A DNA stretch of 64,000 bases, taken from contig NZ_CAJGZV010000001.1 in the NCBI RefSeq assembly GCF_904846065.1, positions 124,001 to 188,000 on the forward strand, written 5' to 3'. Below are positions 26,625 through 34,964 of this stretch, one piece after another. This DNA is from Psychrobacter immobilis. Lineage in GTDB: Bacteria > Pseudomonadota > Gammaproteobacteria > Pseudomonadales > Moraxellaceae. The translations under genes and the position numbers were made by a program. A model generated the notes under the pieces. That model was not told the origin of the DNA, searched no databases, and was given only the letters and a program-made list of their open reading frames with translations. Positions within the stretch are counted from its first letter, which is position 1. Each line of letters begins with the position of its first letter.

Positions 26625-28304
26625 TTATGCCATATTTGCGCTATTTTTTAGGTATTGCATGAATAATGGCACAGGACGACCAGTCGCGGCTTTGTCTTGA
26701 CCCGAAATCCATGCCGTACCAGCGATGTCTAAATGCGCCCATGCTTGACCTTCTTCGATGAAGCGCGATAAGAAACAGGCAGCAGTCACAGCACCAGCAC
26801 CTTTACCACCGATATTTTGAATATCAGCGATAGGTGAGTCAATCTGCGCTTGATATTCGTCATCCATCGGCATGTGCCAGATAAGGTCGCCTGATAGGTT
26901 ACTGGCGTTTTCTAAGTCAAACAACACATCTTCGTCATTACTAAAGACTGCCGAGCGTACATAACCCAACGCAACCACACAAGCACCAGTCAAGGTTGCG
27001 ACATCAATGATGGCTTTTGGCTTATAATACTTCTGTACGTAGCATAAGGTATCGCACAATACTAAACGACCTTCAGCATCGGTATTCAGGATTTCAACGG
27101 ACTTACCGTTCATAGCTATGATGATATCGCCAGGGCGCGTCGCCTCTCCTGATGGCATATTTTCAGCACAAGCTAGTGCACCGACAACATTGATAGGTAG
27201 ACGCGCTTCACATAGTGCTTTTAGGGTACCAAGTACCGCAGCAGAACCGCCCATATCAAATTTCATCTCATCCATCGCCGCACCCGGTTTGATTGAGATA
27301 CCACCTGAATCAAAGGTGACACCCTTACCAACAAGAACGATAGGTGCATCATCATTTGTAGTTTGGACATTGTCTTCGCTATTTTGGTCAGCATTTTTAG
27401 CGGCTTTTTTGCTAGCAGCTTTGGTTGGTAATTTATCAGCCAAGGCTTTGAGACCGCCAGCTACTTTTGCGCTGTTGGTAGTGGCTTTGCTAGTAACGGC
27501 ATCAGCATTGACGCTAAAATTAGACTTGCCACGATACTCCATCAGTACCAGCTTACCTTCTTTGGTAGAGCCTTGCGCGACCGACAAGAAGCAGTTCATA
27601 CCCAGTGCTGACATCTCGTCTTCGCCAAGTACCGTGACTTTTAAGAGGTCAGGATAAGTGGCTGCCAATTCTTGTGCTTGTTCTGCCATATATGCTGGGA
27701 AACAGATGTTACCCGGCTCATTAGCGACATCACGGGTCAAGCTTTGACCAGTAAAGACCGCTTGTGCAAAGTCTAATGAATCTTCTAAAGACGACTCTGC
27801 CAATAAGTAGATATCCGTTAAAACAGGCGTTTGCTGCTCAGATTTGTACTTGTCAAAACGATAGCTTGCTGCCAGTAGGCTCAGCGCAAATTGACTAAAC
27901 TGGTTCTCTTCTAAGCTATCACCTAACGCCACAGTGATAGAGTCGACGCGTTTTTGAGTGCTCTTATAAATGGTCTTGGCAATTTTTTCTAGAACGCTAT
28001 GACGCAATTTATCAACATTACCCACACCGACCAATAATAGCTGTACTGGATTTTCTTTGGTGGTTTTTTTATCACCCGCTAGCGCATAGTCAGCGACGGT
28101 TTCACAAGCTTTGCCGTTAAAGTGTGATACTTCAATTAATTGCTCAATACGGGTTTGATAATCGCTCAATACTGACTCAGCTAAGATGTTTTTCTTATCA
28201 TCGATTAAGACGACGAGGCAGGCCGCGTCTTTACTTTTCGCTTCTTTTTTGAGGATTTTTTGCGTATGGGTTTTTGGCAGTGTTTGGGTTAATTTAATAT
28301 TCAT
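26625..28304 (-). CDS. pepA: Leucyl aminopeptidase PepA
   Basis: A 559-residue M17 aminopeptidase. The catalytic C-terminal domain has VGKGVTFDSGG (Lys327, Asp332 bind zinc), MKFDMGG (Asp350) and NTDAEGRL with the catalytic Arg. It removes N-terminal residues from peptides, and in E. coli it also binds DNA in Xer recombination at cer, of interest because xerD is at 34 kb. It is about 55 residues longer than E. coli PepA because of a Lys/Ala/Asn-rich insertion at about 262-320, just before the catalytic domain. AAGGATAAA precedes the ATG. It is co-oriented with holC. Confidence 0.96.
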   Translation of the reverse strand: MNIKLTQTLPKTHTQKILKKEAKSKDAACLVVLIDDKKNILAESVLSDYQTRIEQLIEVSHFNGKACETVADYALAGDKKTTKENPVQLLLVGVGNVDKLRHSVLEKIAKTIYKSTQKRVDSITVALGDSLEENQFSQFALSLLAASYRFDKYKSEQQTPVLTDIYLLAESSLEDSLDFAQAVFTGQSLTRDVANEPGNICFPAYMAEQAQELAATYPDLLKVTVLGEDEMSALGMNCFLSVAQGSTKEGKLVLMEYRGKSNFSVNADAVTSKATTNSAKVAGGLKALADKLPTKAASKKAAKNADQNSEDNVQTTNDDAPIVLVGKGVTFDSGGISIKPGAAMDEMKFDMGGSAAVLGTLKALCEARLPINVVGALACAENMPSGEATRPGDIIIAMNGKSVEILNTDAEGRLVLCDTLCYVQKYYKPKAIIDVATLTGACVVALGYVRSAVFSNDEDVLFDLENASNLSGDLIWHMPMDDEYQAQIDSPIADIQNIGGKGAGAVTAACFLSRFIEEGQAWAHLDIAGTAWISGQDKAATGRPVPLFMQYLKNSANMA

Positions 28305-28494
28305 ATATTTATCCTTATTGGGGTTATGACATTATAGTTATGACGTTAACGCTATGAAAATGGCAGATTTTTTTAATTGCTGATACCTGTTAAATTATCA
28401 GATTGTTTGGCCAATCAAGCAATCGCAATAGTGTAGCATATTGCGAGGTGAGTGCGCAGTGAGCAAGGTTTAGGTCATGGGTTCGAACTGCTTA

Positions 28495-29115
28495 TTAGCT
28501 ATTAACTAACTCATCGGTTGCTACTAAAGCGGCAAATCTATCTTGTAGTGCTGCCATCGCGGTAGCATGTATGGTATCAGCGCTGATTTTCTCTTTTTTA
28601 TAGTCAGGCAGGTCGCGAGTGGCACAAGCATCATGGCAAACGAAACTGTCAAAGCCTAAATCAAAGGCGGCTCTCACGCTTGAGCTAACACACATATGAC
28701 TCATAAAGCCTGCAAAAATAATTTGCTGTTTTTGCGCAGCTGAAATAAGTGCTTGAAGCTGGGTATCATGGAACGCATTGGGATTTTTTTTGACGATGAC
28801 GGTTTCGCTATCCTTTGGTTGTAATTCAGCGATAATCTCGACGTTAGATGACAAAGGATCAAAAACGTTGCCATTATCTGCGCCATGATGCGCAATATGG
28901 AAGATAGGAACGTTCTGTTTACGAGCTTTGTCTAGCAATAGTCGCGCATTTTCAATGGCGTTCGTACCAGCTTGCCCCAATGGCATCGCCCCATCGACAT
29001 ATTCGTTTTGATAGTCAATAAAAACCACGGCGCAATTTGACCAATCGAGCGTATCAAATTGACCACCAGCGATTTCAAGTAAAGTAGAAGGGGTAGAAGC
29101 AAGTTTATTTGTCAT
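28495..29115 (-). CDS. Isochorismatase-family cysteine hydrolase
   Basis: A 206-residue protein from the ATG at 29115, chosen for its GGAGA site; a longer in-frame N-terminus has no ribosome site. The catalytic triad of the isochorismatase fold is visible: Asp34 (FIDYQNEY), Lys110 (VKKNPNAF) and Cys142 (SHMCVSSSVRAAFDLGF), with a cis-peptide-type GFMSHMC. A Cys at this position favours a nicotinamidase or other amidohydrolase over a true isochorismatase. The substrate cannot be told. No siderophore or NAD genes are next to it. It separates pepA-holC from the divergent lptF-lptG pair, an insertion relative to E. coli. Confidence 0.88.
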   Translation of the reverse strand: MTNKLASTPSTLLEIAGGQFDTLDWSNCAVVFIDYQNEYVDGAMPLGQAGTNAIENARLLLDKARKQNVPIFHIAHHGADNGNVFDPLSSNVEIIAELQPKDSETVIVKKNPNAFHDTQLQALISAAQKQQIIFAGFMSHMCVSSSVRAAFDLGFDSFVCHDACATRDLPDYKKEKISADTIHATAMAALQDRFAALVATDELVNS

Positions 29116-29661
29116 TAATATTCTCCATTGGGCGAGATAATTAGGAATTTTTAGTTTTCTCAGTTTAACAAGTAATCCTAACGGTGCGAGGGCAGTGATA
29201 CGAATGACACACAAAGGTTTCCAAATGACATCAAGTAAAAATATCGTGCAAAGACTTAATAAAAAGGCTTCTTAGATAAGACAAACTAATGAGTTAAATG
29301 CTAGTTATTCTTCTCATATCTTATCTATTATTGGTGAGCCATACAGCGTTATAGCAAGAGGGGTGCAATGTTTGCAAACACATTTCACAGCCATTTTTGA
29401 GCAAAATATGCTAGGATTAGCGGTTATCTTTATCGCTAATTTTTACAGCATGTCGCTAACCCGTCTCGCAGATATTTTCATATCTTTTGCCGTTGCTTTT
29501 AGGGCTGTTTAAGTATCTGATTGAGCAGCACGGTCTTGTATTTCTATTGTCCAGTTATCGGTATCCGCTATTGTATTTAGAGCGGTCCATAATTGTCAGT
29601 GTTTGCCAATAAAGCTGCGATAAATCGTGCGACTATCAACCTTTTTAAAAGAGTGCCCATT
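29116..29661. other. Divergent intergenic region upstream of lptF
   Basis: There are 546 bases with no convincing gene. It should contain the promoters of lptFG (+) and of the isochorismatase gene (-). I saw no clear -35/-10 pair. Confidence 0.45.
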
Positions 29662-30975
29662 GTGATATTACGCCGCTATATGACTCAACAAGTTGCCTCA
29701 ACGACCGCATTGGTTTTGGGGTTTTTAGTGGTGATGATGCTGGGCGGTCGTTTGATCCGTTACTTTGGGATTGCCGCAGAAGGCAATTTAGATATCAGCT
29801 TGTTATTTACCATCATTGGTTATAATTTGCCGTACTTTTTAGAGCTTATCCTGCCATTAGCATTTTTTATCGCTCTCATGCTGGTATTCGGGCGGCTGTA
29901 TGTCGATCAAGAAATGGCGGTGATTAATGCCAGTGGGGTGTCGCGTGGTAAACTTGCCCGTTTGATGACGCCTTTAATCCTGGCGTTGTTCGTTGGGGAA
30001 GCAGCTTTATCTATCGTTGGTAAACCGTGGGGCGTACGCTCATCGGAAAGTGTCTGGCAACAGCAGGCATTGACCAGTGCTTTTGATTTAATTCGTCCCA
30101 ATGAATTTATTAGTAGTGGCAATTATCATTTGTATGTGGGCAGCTTGAGCGATGATAAAAAGCAATTGCAAGATGTGATATTAATTCAATCTGAGCCTGA
30201 AAAAAAGGGCAGTGCCGCTAAAAACAACACTGCTAAAGAGGCTGCCGTCGATGTTAAAAATACCATCGATCCCGAAACAGCTGAGCAATTAAATATTTCA
30301 GACATGCCAAATATGCCAACTGCGATTACTAATAATACCAACATCAGCAAAGATACTATTACGTTGGCTAAGCGTGCCGAGCAAGTAGACACGGGTAATA
30401 GCGGTGTGACCCAATTGGACTTGTTCCAAGGGCGTCGTTATGAAGTCGGTGCTGGCAGTCTGAAATACAATCAAGTGGGCTTTGATCGTTACCGCATTAC
30501 GTTGACAGAATCCTCAAAAGAAGTCATCACCGAAGATAATATCGAAACGCAAGCGATTGGACCATTATGGCGAGCCGCGACGGGTGGTACGGCAAGTAGT
30601 GGCAACTCGCTGCGTGTGGCACAAAGTGAGCTTGGCTATCGTTTGGCATTGCCGTGGTTGATGATCATTGCACCAATGCTCGCTGTACCACTGGCGCAAG
30701 TACGTCCGCGTCAAGGTCGCTGGTTGCGCCTATTTCCTTCTATTTTATTGTTTGTCAGCTGTGCGCTGGGTATTATTTCACTCAAAAACGCTGTTAGCAA
30801 AGGCAGTGTGAGCGTCTGGGCATATGCGTGGCTCATTTTAGGATTTATGGCATTGGCGCTTTATATGAATTGGGGTAGCCGTGTGCAGCATCGATTACGC
30901 TTTCGCAAACCGAAGAACACGCCTTTAACGGTTGCCGATCATCAGAGCAGTGGCTCACAAGGAGGGCAGTCCTAA
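29662..30975 (+). CDS. lptF: LPS export ABC transporter permease LptF
   Basis: I start at the GTG at 29662 (protein MILRRYMTQQVASTTALVLG), with AAAGAG 8 nt upstream, giving 437 residues; in-frame codons further upstream lack conservation. Layout is that of LptF: three N-terminal membrane helices (LALVLGFLVVMMLGG onwards), a periplasmic beta-jellyroll, and three C-terminal helices (PWLMIIAPMLAVPLAQVRPRQ). With LptG and LptB it extracts LPS from the inner membrane to the LptC-A-D bridge. A low-complexity insert of about 55 residues (178-232, Ala/Asn/Thr/Lys) enlarges the jellyroll compared with E. coli (366 residues). Its stop overlaps the lptG start (TAATG). Confidence 0.94.
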   Translation: MILRRYMTQQVASTTALVLGFLVVMMLGGRLIRYFGIAAEGNLDISLLFTIIGYNLPYFLELILPLAFFIALMLVFGRLYVDQEMAVINASGVSRGKLARLMTPLILALFVGEAALSIVGKPWGVRSSESVWQQQALTSAFDLIRPNEFISSGNYHLYVGSLSDDKKQLQDVILIQSEPEKKGSAAKNNTAKEAAVDVKNTIDPETAEQLNISDMPNMPTAITNNTNISKDTITLAKRAEQVDTGNSGVTQLDLFQGRRYEVGAGSLKYNQVGFDRYRITLTESSKEVITEDNIETQAIGPLWRAATGGTASSGNSLRVAQSELGYRLALPWLMIIAPMLAVPLAQVRPRQGRWLRLFPSILLFVSCALGIISLKNAVSKGSVSVWAYAWLILGFMALALYMNWGSRVQHRLRFRKPKNTPLTVADHQSSGSQGGQS

Positions 30976-32201
30976 TGAGTGCCTTATTCTCTAAACCGTC
31001 CAATCCTGACTCGCAAAACGCTCATGCTAAGCACGCTCGTAAACCTGCCAAACTAAAAGTGCTGAGCCGTTACGTCAAGCTGAACGCTTTGCTCGCAATC
31101 GTCGGAGCTGTCATAGGCTTGTGGGCATTACAGCTGGTATTCTCTTATTTATCTGAGCTAGATTCGTTAGATGATAGCTATACGATGGGCGAGGCGATTA
31201 AGTATATTTTTTATCGCTCGCCTTATTTTTTAGAGCAATTTATTCCCACTGGCGCATTGCTAGGTGCAGTGGTTGGCTTGGGCTTGCTTGCCAATAAAAG
31301 TGAGCTGGTCGTGATGCGCGCCGCTGGCGTCAGCGTTTATCGTATCGTCGGTTGGGTATTGCAGCCTGCTTTGATTTTTGTGTTGCTCGCATTGATTATC
31401 AATCAGTTCGTGCTGCCGCACTCTAATCAATTGGCAAAAGAAATCAACGATGAAGACAGTAGTTCATTGGTCACCTCGGTACGCGGTTATTGGACGTTGC
31501 AGCCACGCTTTGAGAGTACAAAAGATGGCAGTGCCAAGCCAGATGGTAGCGATATTTTGTATATCGATTATGCTGATGTGCAAGGTAATATCGGCGAAGT
31601 TAAACGCTGGCATTTAGACAATAATGGCAATCTGCAAACGGCCATTCACGCTGAGGGTGGTAAATATATTGGTCGTGAACCTGTTAATCCTGCCAGCAGC
31701 AAACCGAGCGAGCAATATCGCTATGAGTGGCAGCTGAACAACATGACCAAGCTGATGATTAATCAGGGCTTTGAGAGTAGCCAAGCCATCTCACCGTCAG
31801 ATACCTTAAGCCTGCCCTTTGCCCCTGAATCGGTGTATCTGCTTACTCGTAAGGCAGAGGATTTGTCATTGACTCAGCTGTATGAGCATCGTCAATTTAT
31901 GCGCCAACAAGGCACGCGCTCGTTAAGTCATGAGCTGGCTTTTTGGCAAAAACTGCTCTCACCGTTATCGATTCTATCGCTAGTTATAGTTGCCTGCTCA
32001 TTCGTCTTTGGCTCACTACGTACGCATAGCTTAGGCTTGCGTATCGTCGTGGCATTATTGTTTGGCTTGCTATTTAGTTACGTGCAAGACTTGGTTGGCT
32101 TTGTCTCATTGGCGACTGGATTTTCGCCGTTATTAATGGTGATATTACCGATTATCGCCAGTGCGATATTGGGTGGCTATTTGCTTAAACGGCAGATGTA
32201 G
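30975..32201 (+). CDS. lptG: LPS export ABC transporter permease LptG
   Basis: A 408-residue partner of LptF. Six membrane helices flank a periplasmic jellyroll: RYVKLNALLAIVGAVIGLWALQLV, YFLEQFIPTGALLGAVVGLGLLA and KSELVVMRAAGVSVYRI (the coupling helix region) in the N-half, and SPLSILSLVIVACSFVFGSLR in the C-half. It starts on the ATG that overlaps the lptF stop by one base, with GGAGGG just inside lptF, so translation is coupled. It ends at a strong hairpin terminator. Confidence 0.96.
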   Translation: MSALFSKPSNPDSQNAHAKHARKPAKLKVLSRYVKLNALLAIVGAVIGLWALQLVFSYLSELDSLDDSYTMGEAIKYIFYRSPYFLEQFIPTGALLGAVVGLGLLANKSELVVMRAAGVSVYRIVGWVLQPALIFVLLALIINQFVLPHSNQLAKEINDEDSSSLVTSVRGYWTLQPRFESTKDGSAKPDGSDILYIDYADVQGNIGEVKRWHLDNNGNLQTAIHAEGGKYIGREPVNPASSKPSEQYRYEWQLNNMTKLMINQGFESSQAISPSDTLSLPFAPESVYLLTRKAEDLSLTQLYEHRQFMRQQGTRSLSHELAFWQKLLSPLSILSLVIVACSFVFGSLRTHSLGLRIVVALLFGLLFSYVQDLVGFVSLATGFSPLLMVILPIIASAILGGYLLKRQM

Positions 32202-32220
32202 CCAGATATCATTTGCCATA

Positions 32221-32260
32221 AAGAAGCCCGCTAGATCATGACGATTTAGCGGGCTTCTTT
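32221..32260. terminator. lptG terminator (also faces the convergent methyltransferase gene)
   Basis: AAGAAGCCCGCTA and TAGCGGGCTTCTT form a perfect 13-bp stem with a 13-nt loop. Confidence 0.88.
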
Positions 32261-32322
32261 GATTATACGTATTGTAGTCTAAGCAATTTTGATACAGCTA
32301 ATCGTATTTTTGGCGTTTCATA

Positions 32323-32931
32323 TTAGTCTTTGGTCGCCATGGTAATCGTATAGGTTTTGCCTTGTTTGATCTTTTCGCTGTTGCCAAACACTTCGGTAAA
32401 CGAGCGCTTCATAAACTGACGCAAGCCATTGATGGTGACCACGTAAAAACGCCCACCTTTACGCATACGGGCATAGGCATCGAGGAAATATAAATAATGC
32501 TGCTCTTTACCGACTTTGGCTGGCAAGTTTGACATCACCAAGCTAAAGTCTTTGTCTTTTGCCACGTGATTGAAGCCATTTGATAAATGCACATCGACAT
32601 TTTTTAGACCGTTTTTCTCACAGTTACGGCGCGCATATTCGACTGCCATAAAATCTTTATCAATAAGCGTATGCAGACCATTCGGACATTCACGCGCTGC
32701 CGTCATACCGAGTACGCCGTAACCACAGCCCAAATCGATCGAGTCATCGTCCGCTTCAAAATCAATGTAATCAAGCAGCATCAAGCTACCGTCATCGAGC
32801 TTTTGCGGTGAAAAAATGCCCCACGTGGTCGAAAAATCAAATGGCTTACCCAGTACGTCTTGGCGAAAATTAATGTCTTCGCGCCAATGTTGGGCGTTTT
32901 TTAATAGGTCAGCAGGTGGTCTATGGCTCAT
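32323..32931 (-). CDS. RsmC/YbxB-like class I SAM-dependent methyltransferase
   Basis: A 202-residue protein from the ATG at 32931, with CGAGA upstream. It has a complete Rossmann-type methyltransferase fold: the small-MT preamble TTWGIFSPQKLDDGSLMLLDYI, motif I IDLGCGYG (65-72), a second Asp at IDKDFMAVEYA, and motif IV SNLPAKVGKE (134-143). RsmC, RlmG and YbxB relatives that methylate guanine N2 in rRNA normally have NPPF at motif IV; here it is NLPA, so the target base or chemistry may differ. The likely substrate is RNA. It has no RsmC N-terminal domain. It stands alone. Confidence 0.8.
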   Translation of the reverse strand: MSHRPPADLLKNAQHWREDINFRQDVLGKPFDFSTTWGIFSPQKLDDGSLMLLDYIDFEADDDSIDLGCGYGVLGMTAARECPNGLHTLIDKDFMAVEYARRNCEKNGLKNVDVHLSNGFNHVAKDKDFSLVMSNLPAKVGKEQHYLYFLDAYARMRKGGRFYVVTINGLRQFMKRSFTEVFGNSEKIKQGKTYTITMATKD

Positions 32932-33230
32932 GAGATTCTCGGATAATAGATAAGTAAAAGGTGGTACGCGATGGAATAAAACAGCGTACACATTATGATG
33001 GGTATTGTAACGAGAATTAAAAGAGATTGCAGCTAGGGATTACTGACGTTTTATAACGCTAATCACGTTTCTTACTTGTATCTACCTTGATGCTAGCAAG
33101 ATGACTATTAATAGTGCTAGTTATACTTTAATCGAAAAAAAATTAGTGTGTGTAATAAGCCATATAGTAGTTTTGGTTTATGAGCGTGGATTTTGCTACT
33201 GATGCTTATATTCTTACTACTATGGAGTAA

Positions 33231-33488
33231 TTAATCACCTTTAATTACTTTGTATTCGGCATCATAGTGAGCGTATAGAAAAGGTTTACCGCCTTCTTTT
33301 TCTGTTACTTTTGCCTGTAATAAGAACTTAGTACCTACAGGGTAAGACTTTCTCATTTTTGACGAACACTCGACGTTCATATTCGTATCAAGTCCCTGTC
33401 CTTCGATTGGGCGAGCTCTAATTCTTTTAGACGAACCACTTTTGATATTTTCGTAAGTCTCGATAATTACTTCTCGATAGTGAGTCAT
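33231..33488 (-). CDS. Hypothetical protein, 85 residues
   Basis: A small basic/polar protein (MTHYREVIIETYENIKSG start, a GTKFLLQAKVTEKEG strand-rich middle and a YAHYDAEYKVIKGD end). I do not recognise it. Strand-rich sequence and mid-chain Cys (VECSSKM) suggest a small beta-fold such as OB or SH3-like, but that is a guess. GAGAGGTTGAG lies upstream of the ATG. It sits with a broken TPR gene in a 1-kb interval between core genes rsmC-like and xerD, a likely spot of strain-specific content. Confidence 0.6.
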   Translation of the reverse strand: MTHYREVIIETYENIKSGSSKRIRARPIEGQGLDTNMNVECSSKMRKSYPVGTKFLLQAKVTEKEGGKPFLYAHYDAEYKVIKGD

Positions 33489-33515
33489 TTTATAATCTCA
33501 ACCTCTCTTTTAGCT

Positions 33516-33977
33516 TCACATGTTTTTTAAGGAGTCTAAGCTCTTTCTTATATTAGTGTCATTTGGATCTATAGTCAGAGCATCTTCATAACATTTTCTC
33601 GCAGACGAAAACTCTCCTATGTCCGCCATTAAAGCCCCTAAATCGATATAGGCGTCCACAAAATCAGGCTCTATATCAATTGATTCTTGATAGTATTCAA
33701 AAGCTTGAACCAAATCACCTTGAGCGAAGAAATTCGAAGCCTACAGATAACAATCTCTGGCTATGCGATAGCTACTGTCTATTGCATTCGCCTGACCGTA
33801 GAGTGCAAAAGCGTCTTGATAGTTCTTCTTATAAAACTCAGCATTTCCTTGGCATTCTAAAATAGCGATAGCTGGCAAATTTGAATTTTTCAACATATTG
33901 TAAGCAGTTTCAAAATCCAAGTTTTTAAAGTGTTCAGTAATCTTTCTGACAAAACTTTGATTGTTATTATTGGTCAT
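33516..33977 (-). pseudogene. TPR-repeat protein gene interrupted by an in-frame TAG
   Basis: One continuous frame of 153 codons (33977 to 33516) is broken by a single TAG at 33743-33741. Before the stop: MTNNNNQSFVRKITEHFKNL to RIARDCYL. After it: ASNFFAQGDLVQAFEYYQES, then a classical TPR (DAYIDLGALMADIGEFSSARKCYEDALTIDPND, given in part). Replacing TAG with CAG restores a smooth alpha-helical repeat (CYLQASNFFAQGD), so a C-to-T change is the simplest cause. At least three TPR units would be present. Alternatives are suppression, a sequencing error, or re-initiation at an internal codon near 33713. TPR proteins mediate protein contacts; the partner is unknown. Confidence 0.75.
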
Positions 33978-34001
33978 AAATTTTATCTCTTAGTCTCAAT
34001 T

Positions 34002-34940
34002 CTAACCTCGCGGATGATGCTCCGCATGCAATTTCTGCAATCTCGCCGTCGCCACATGGGTATAGATTTGCGTCGTTGATAAATCACTGTGCCCTAGTAA
34101 TAACTGCACGCTACGCAAGTCCGCGCCATGATTCAGTAGATGCGTGGCAAAAGCGTGACGCAGCGTATGCGGTGATAGCTCTTTATCGATAATAGCGACT
34201 TTGGCATATTTCTTAAGCAAATACCAAAAGTTCTGCCGCGTCATATAGCCGCCTTGCGCCGTCAAAAACACCGCTTGGCAATTTCCTGATTTCAAATGCG
34301 CAATCAAATCACCACGAGCATGCGTTAGATAATCTTCTAGCGCATCACTGGCATATTCGCCGAGTGGTACTAAGCGCGTTTTATTCCCTTTGCCCGTGAT
34401 TTGCAGCCAGCCAGCGTTTAGATTCACTTGCTCTAATGAGAGATTAATCAATTCGCTCACACGCAGACCGCAGGCATATAACACCTCTAACATGGCTTTA
34501 TCACGCAGTCCGAGCGCGGTGCTGGTATAGGGTGCGGCAAGTAGATTATCGACATCCGCTTCGGCTAAATCTTTGGGTAATGGACGACCAAGCTTTGGGC
34601 TTTTGATACGCTCGCAAGGATTGTCTTCACGCAGATTACTGGCAATCATCCACAGATAAAACTGACGCAAGCTTGAGAGCATACGTGCTTGGGTACGTGG
34701 GGTTTTGCCTTCTTGAGTAAGCGTTGATAAGCAGTGCAGCACGTCATCAGGCTGCCAGCGTGTCAGCGCGATAGGATTGGTCAGCTCGCAAGAGCGCAAA
34801 TCGCGGACATAAGCATTACGAGTACGCGTTGCTAGACCGCGCGCCAGCATAGCTTGACGAAACTCAGTGATATAACTGGGTTCGTCATCTACTGCCAGCG
34901 CCTTAGGTTGGCGCTGTTGCACGGCACGATCACGGCTCAT
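34002..34940 (-). CDS. xerD: Site-specific tyrosine recombinase XerD
   Basis: A 312-residue tyrosine recombinase. The N-terminal SAM-like core-binding domain (about 22-110) is followed by the catalytic domain with Arg160 (YACGLRVSE), Lys184-region (TGKGNKTR), HTLRH (His258, Arg261), GHSDLSTTQIYTH (His284) and nucleophile Tyr293. The C-terminal HAEHHPRG tail is typical of XerD rather than XerC. With XerC it resolves chromosome dimers at dif. No dif-like site was recognised near it. It lies 24 nt after the upstream methyltransferase gene, so translational coupling is likely. No strong ribosome site is seen. Confidence 0.93.
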   Translation of the reverse strand: MSRDRAVQQRQPKALAVDDEPSYITEFRQAMLARGLATRTRNAYVRDLRSCELTNPIALTRWQPDDVLHCLSTLTQEGKTPRTQARMLSSLRQFYLWMIASNLREDNPCERIKSPKLGRPLPKDLAEADVDNLLAAPYTSTALGLRDKAMLEVLYACGLRVSELINLSLEQVNLNAGWLQITGKGNKTRLVPLGEYASDALEDYLTHARGDLIAHLKSGNCQAVFLTAQGGYMTRQNFWYLLKKYAKVAIIDKELSPHTLRHAFATHLLNHGADLRSVQLLLGHSDLSTTQIYTHVATARLQKLHAEHHPRG

Positions 34941-34964
34941 AACTCAGTACTCGGTGGTTGAATG

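Noticed and set aside
34002..34940. XerD as an integron or phage integrase marking an island
   Set aside because: Motifs, length and the HHPRG tail are those of the housekeeping XerD; no attachment repeats or cargo genes flank it.
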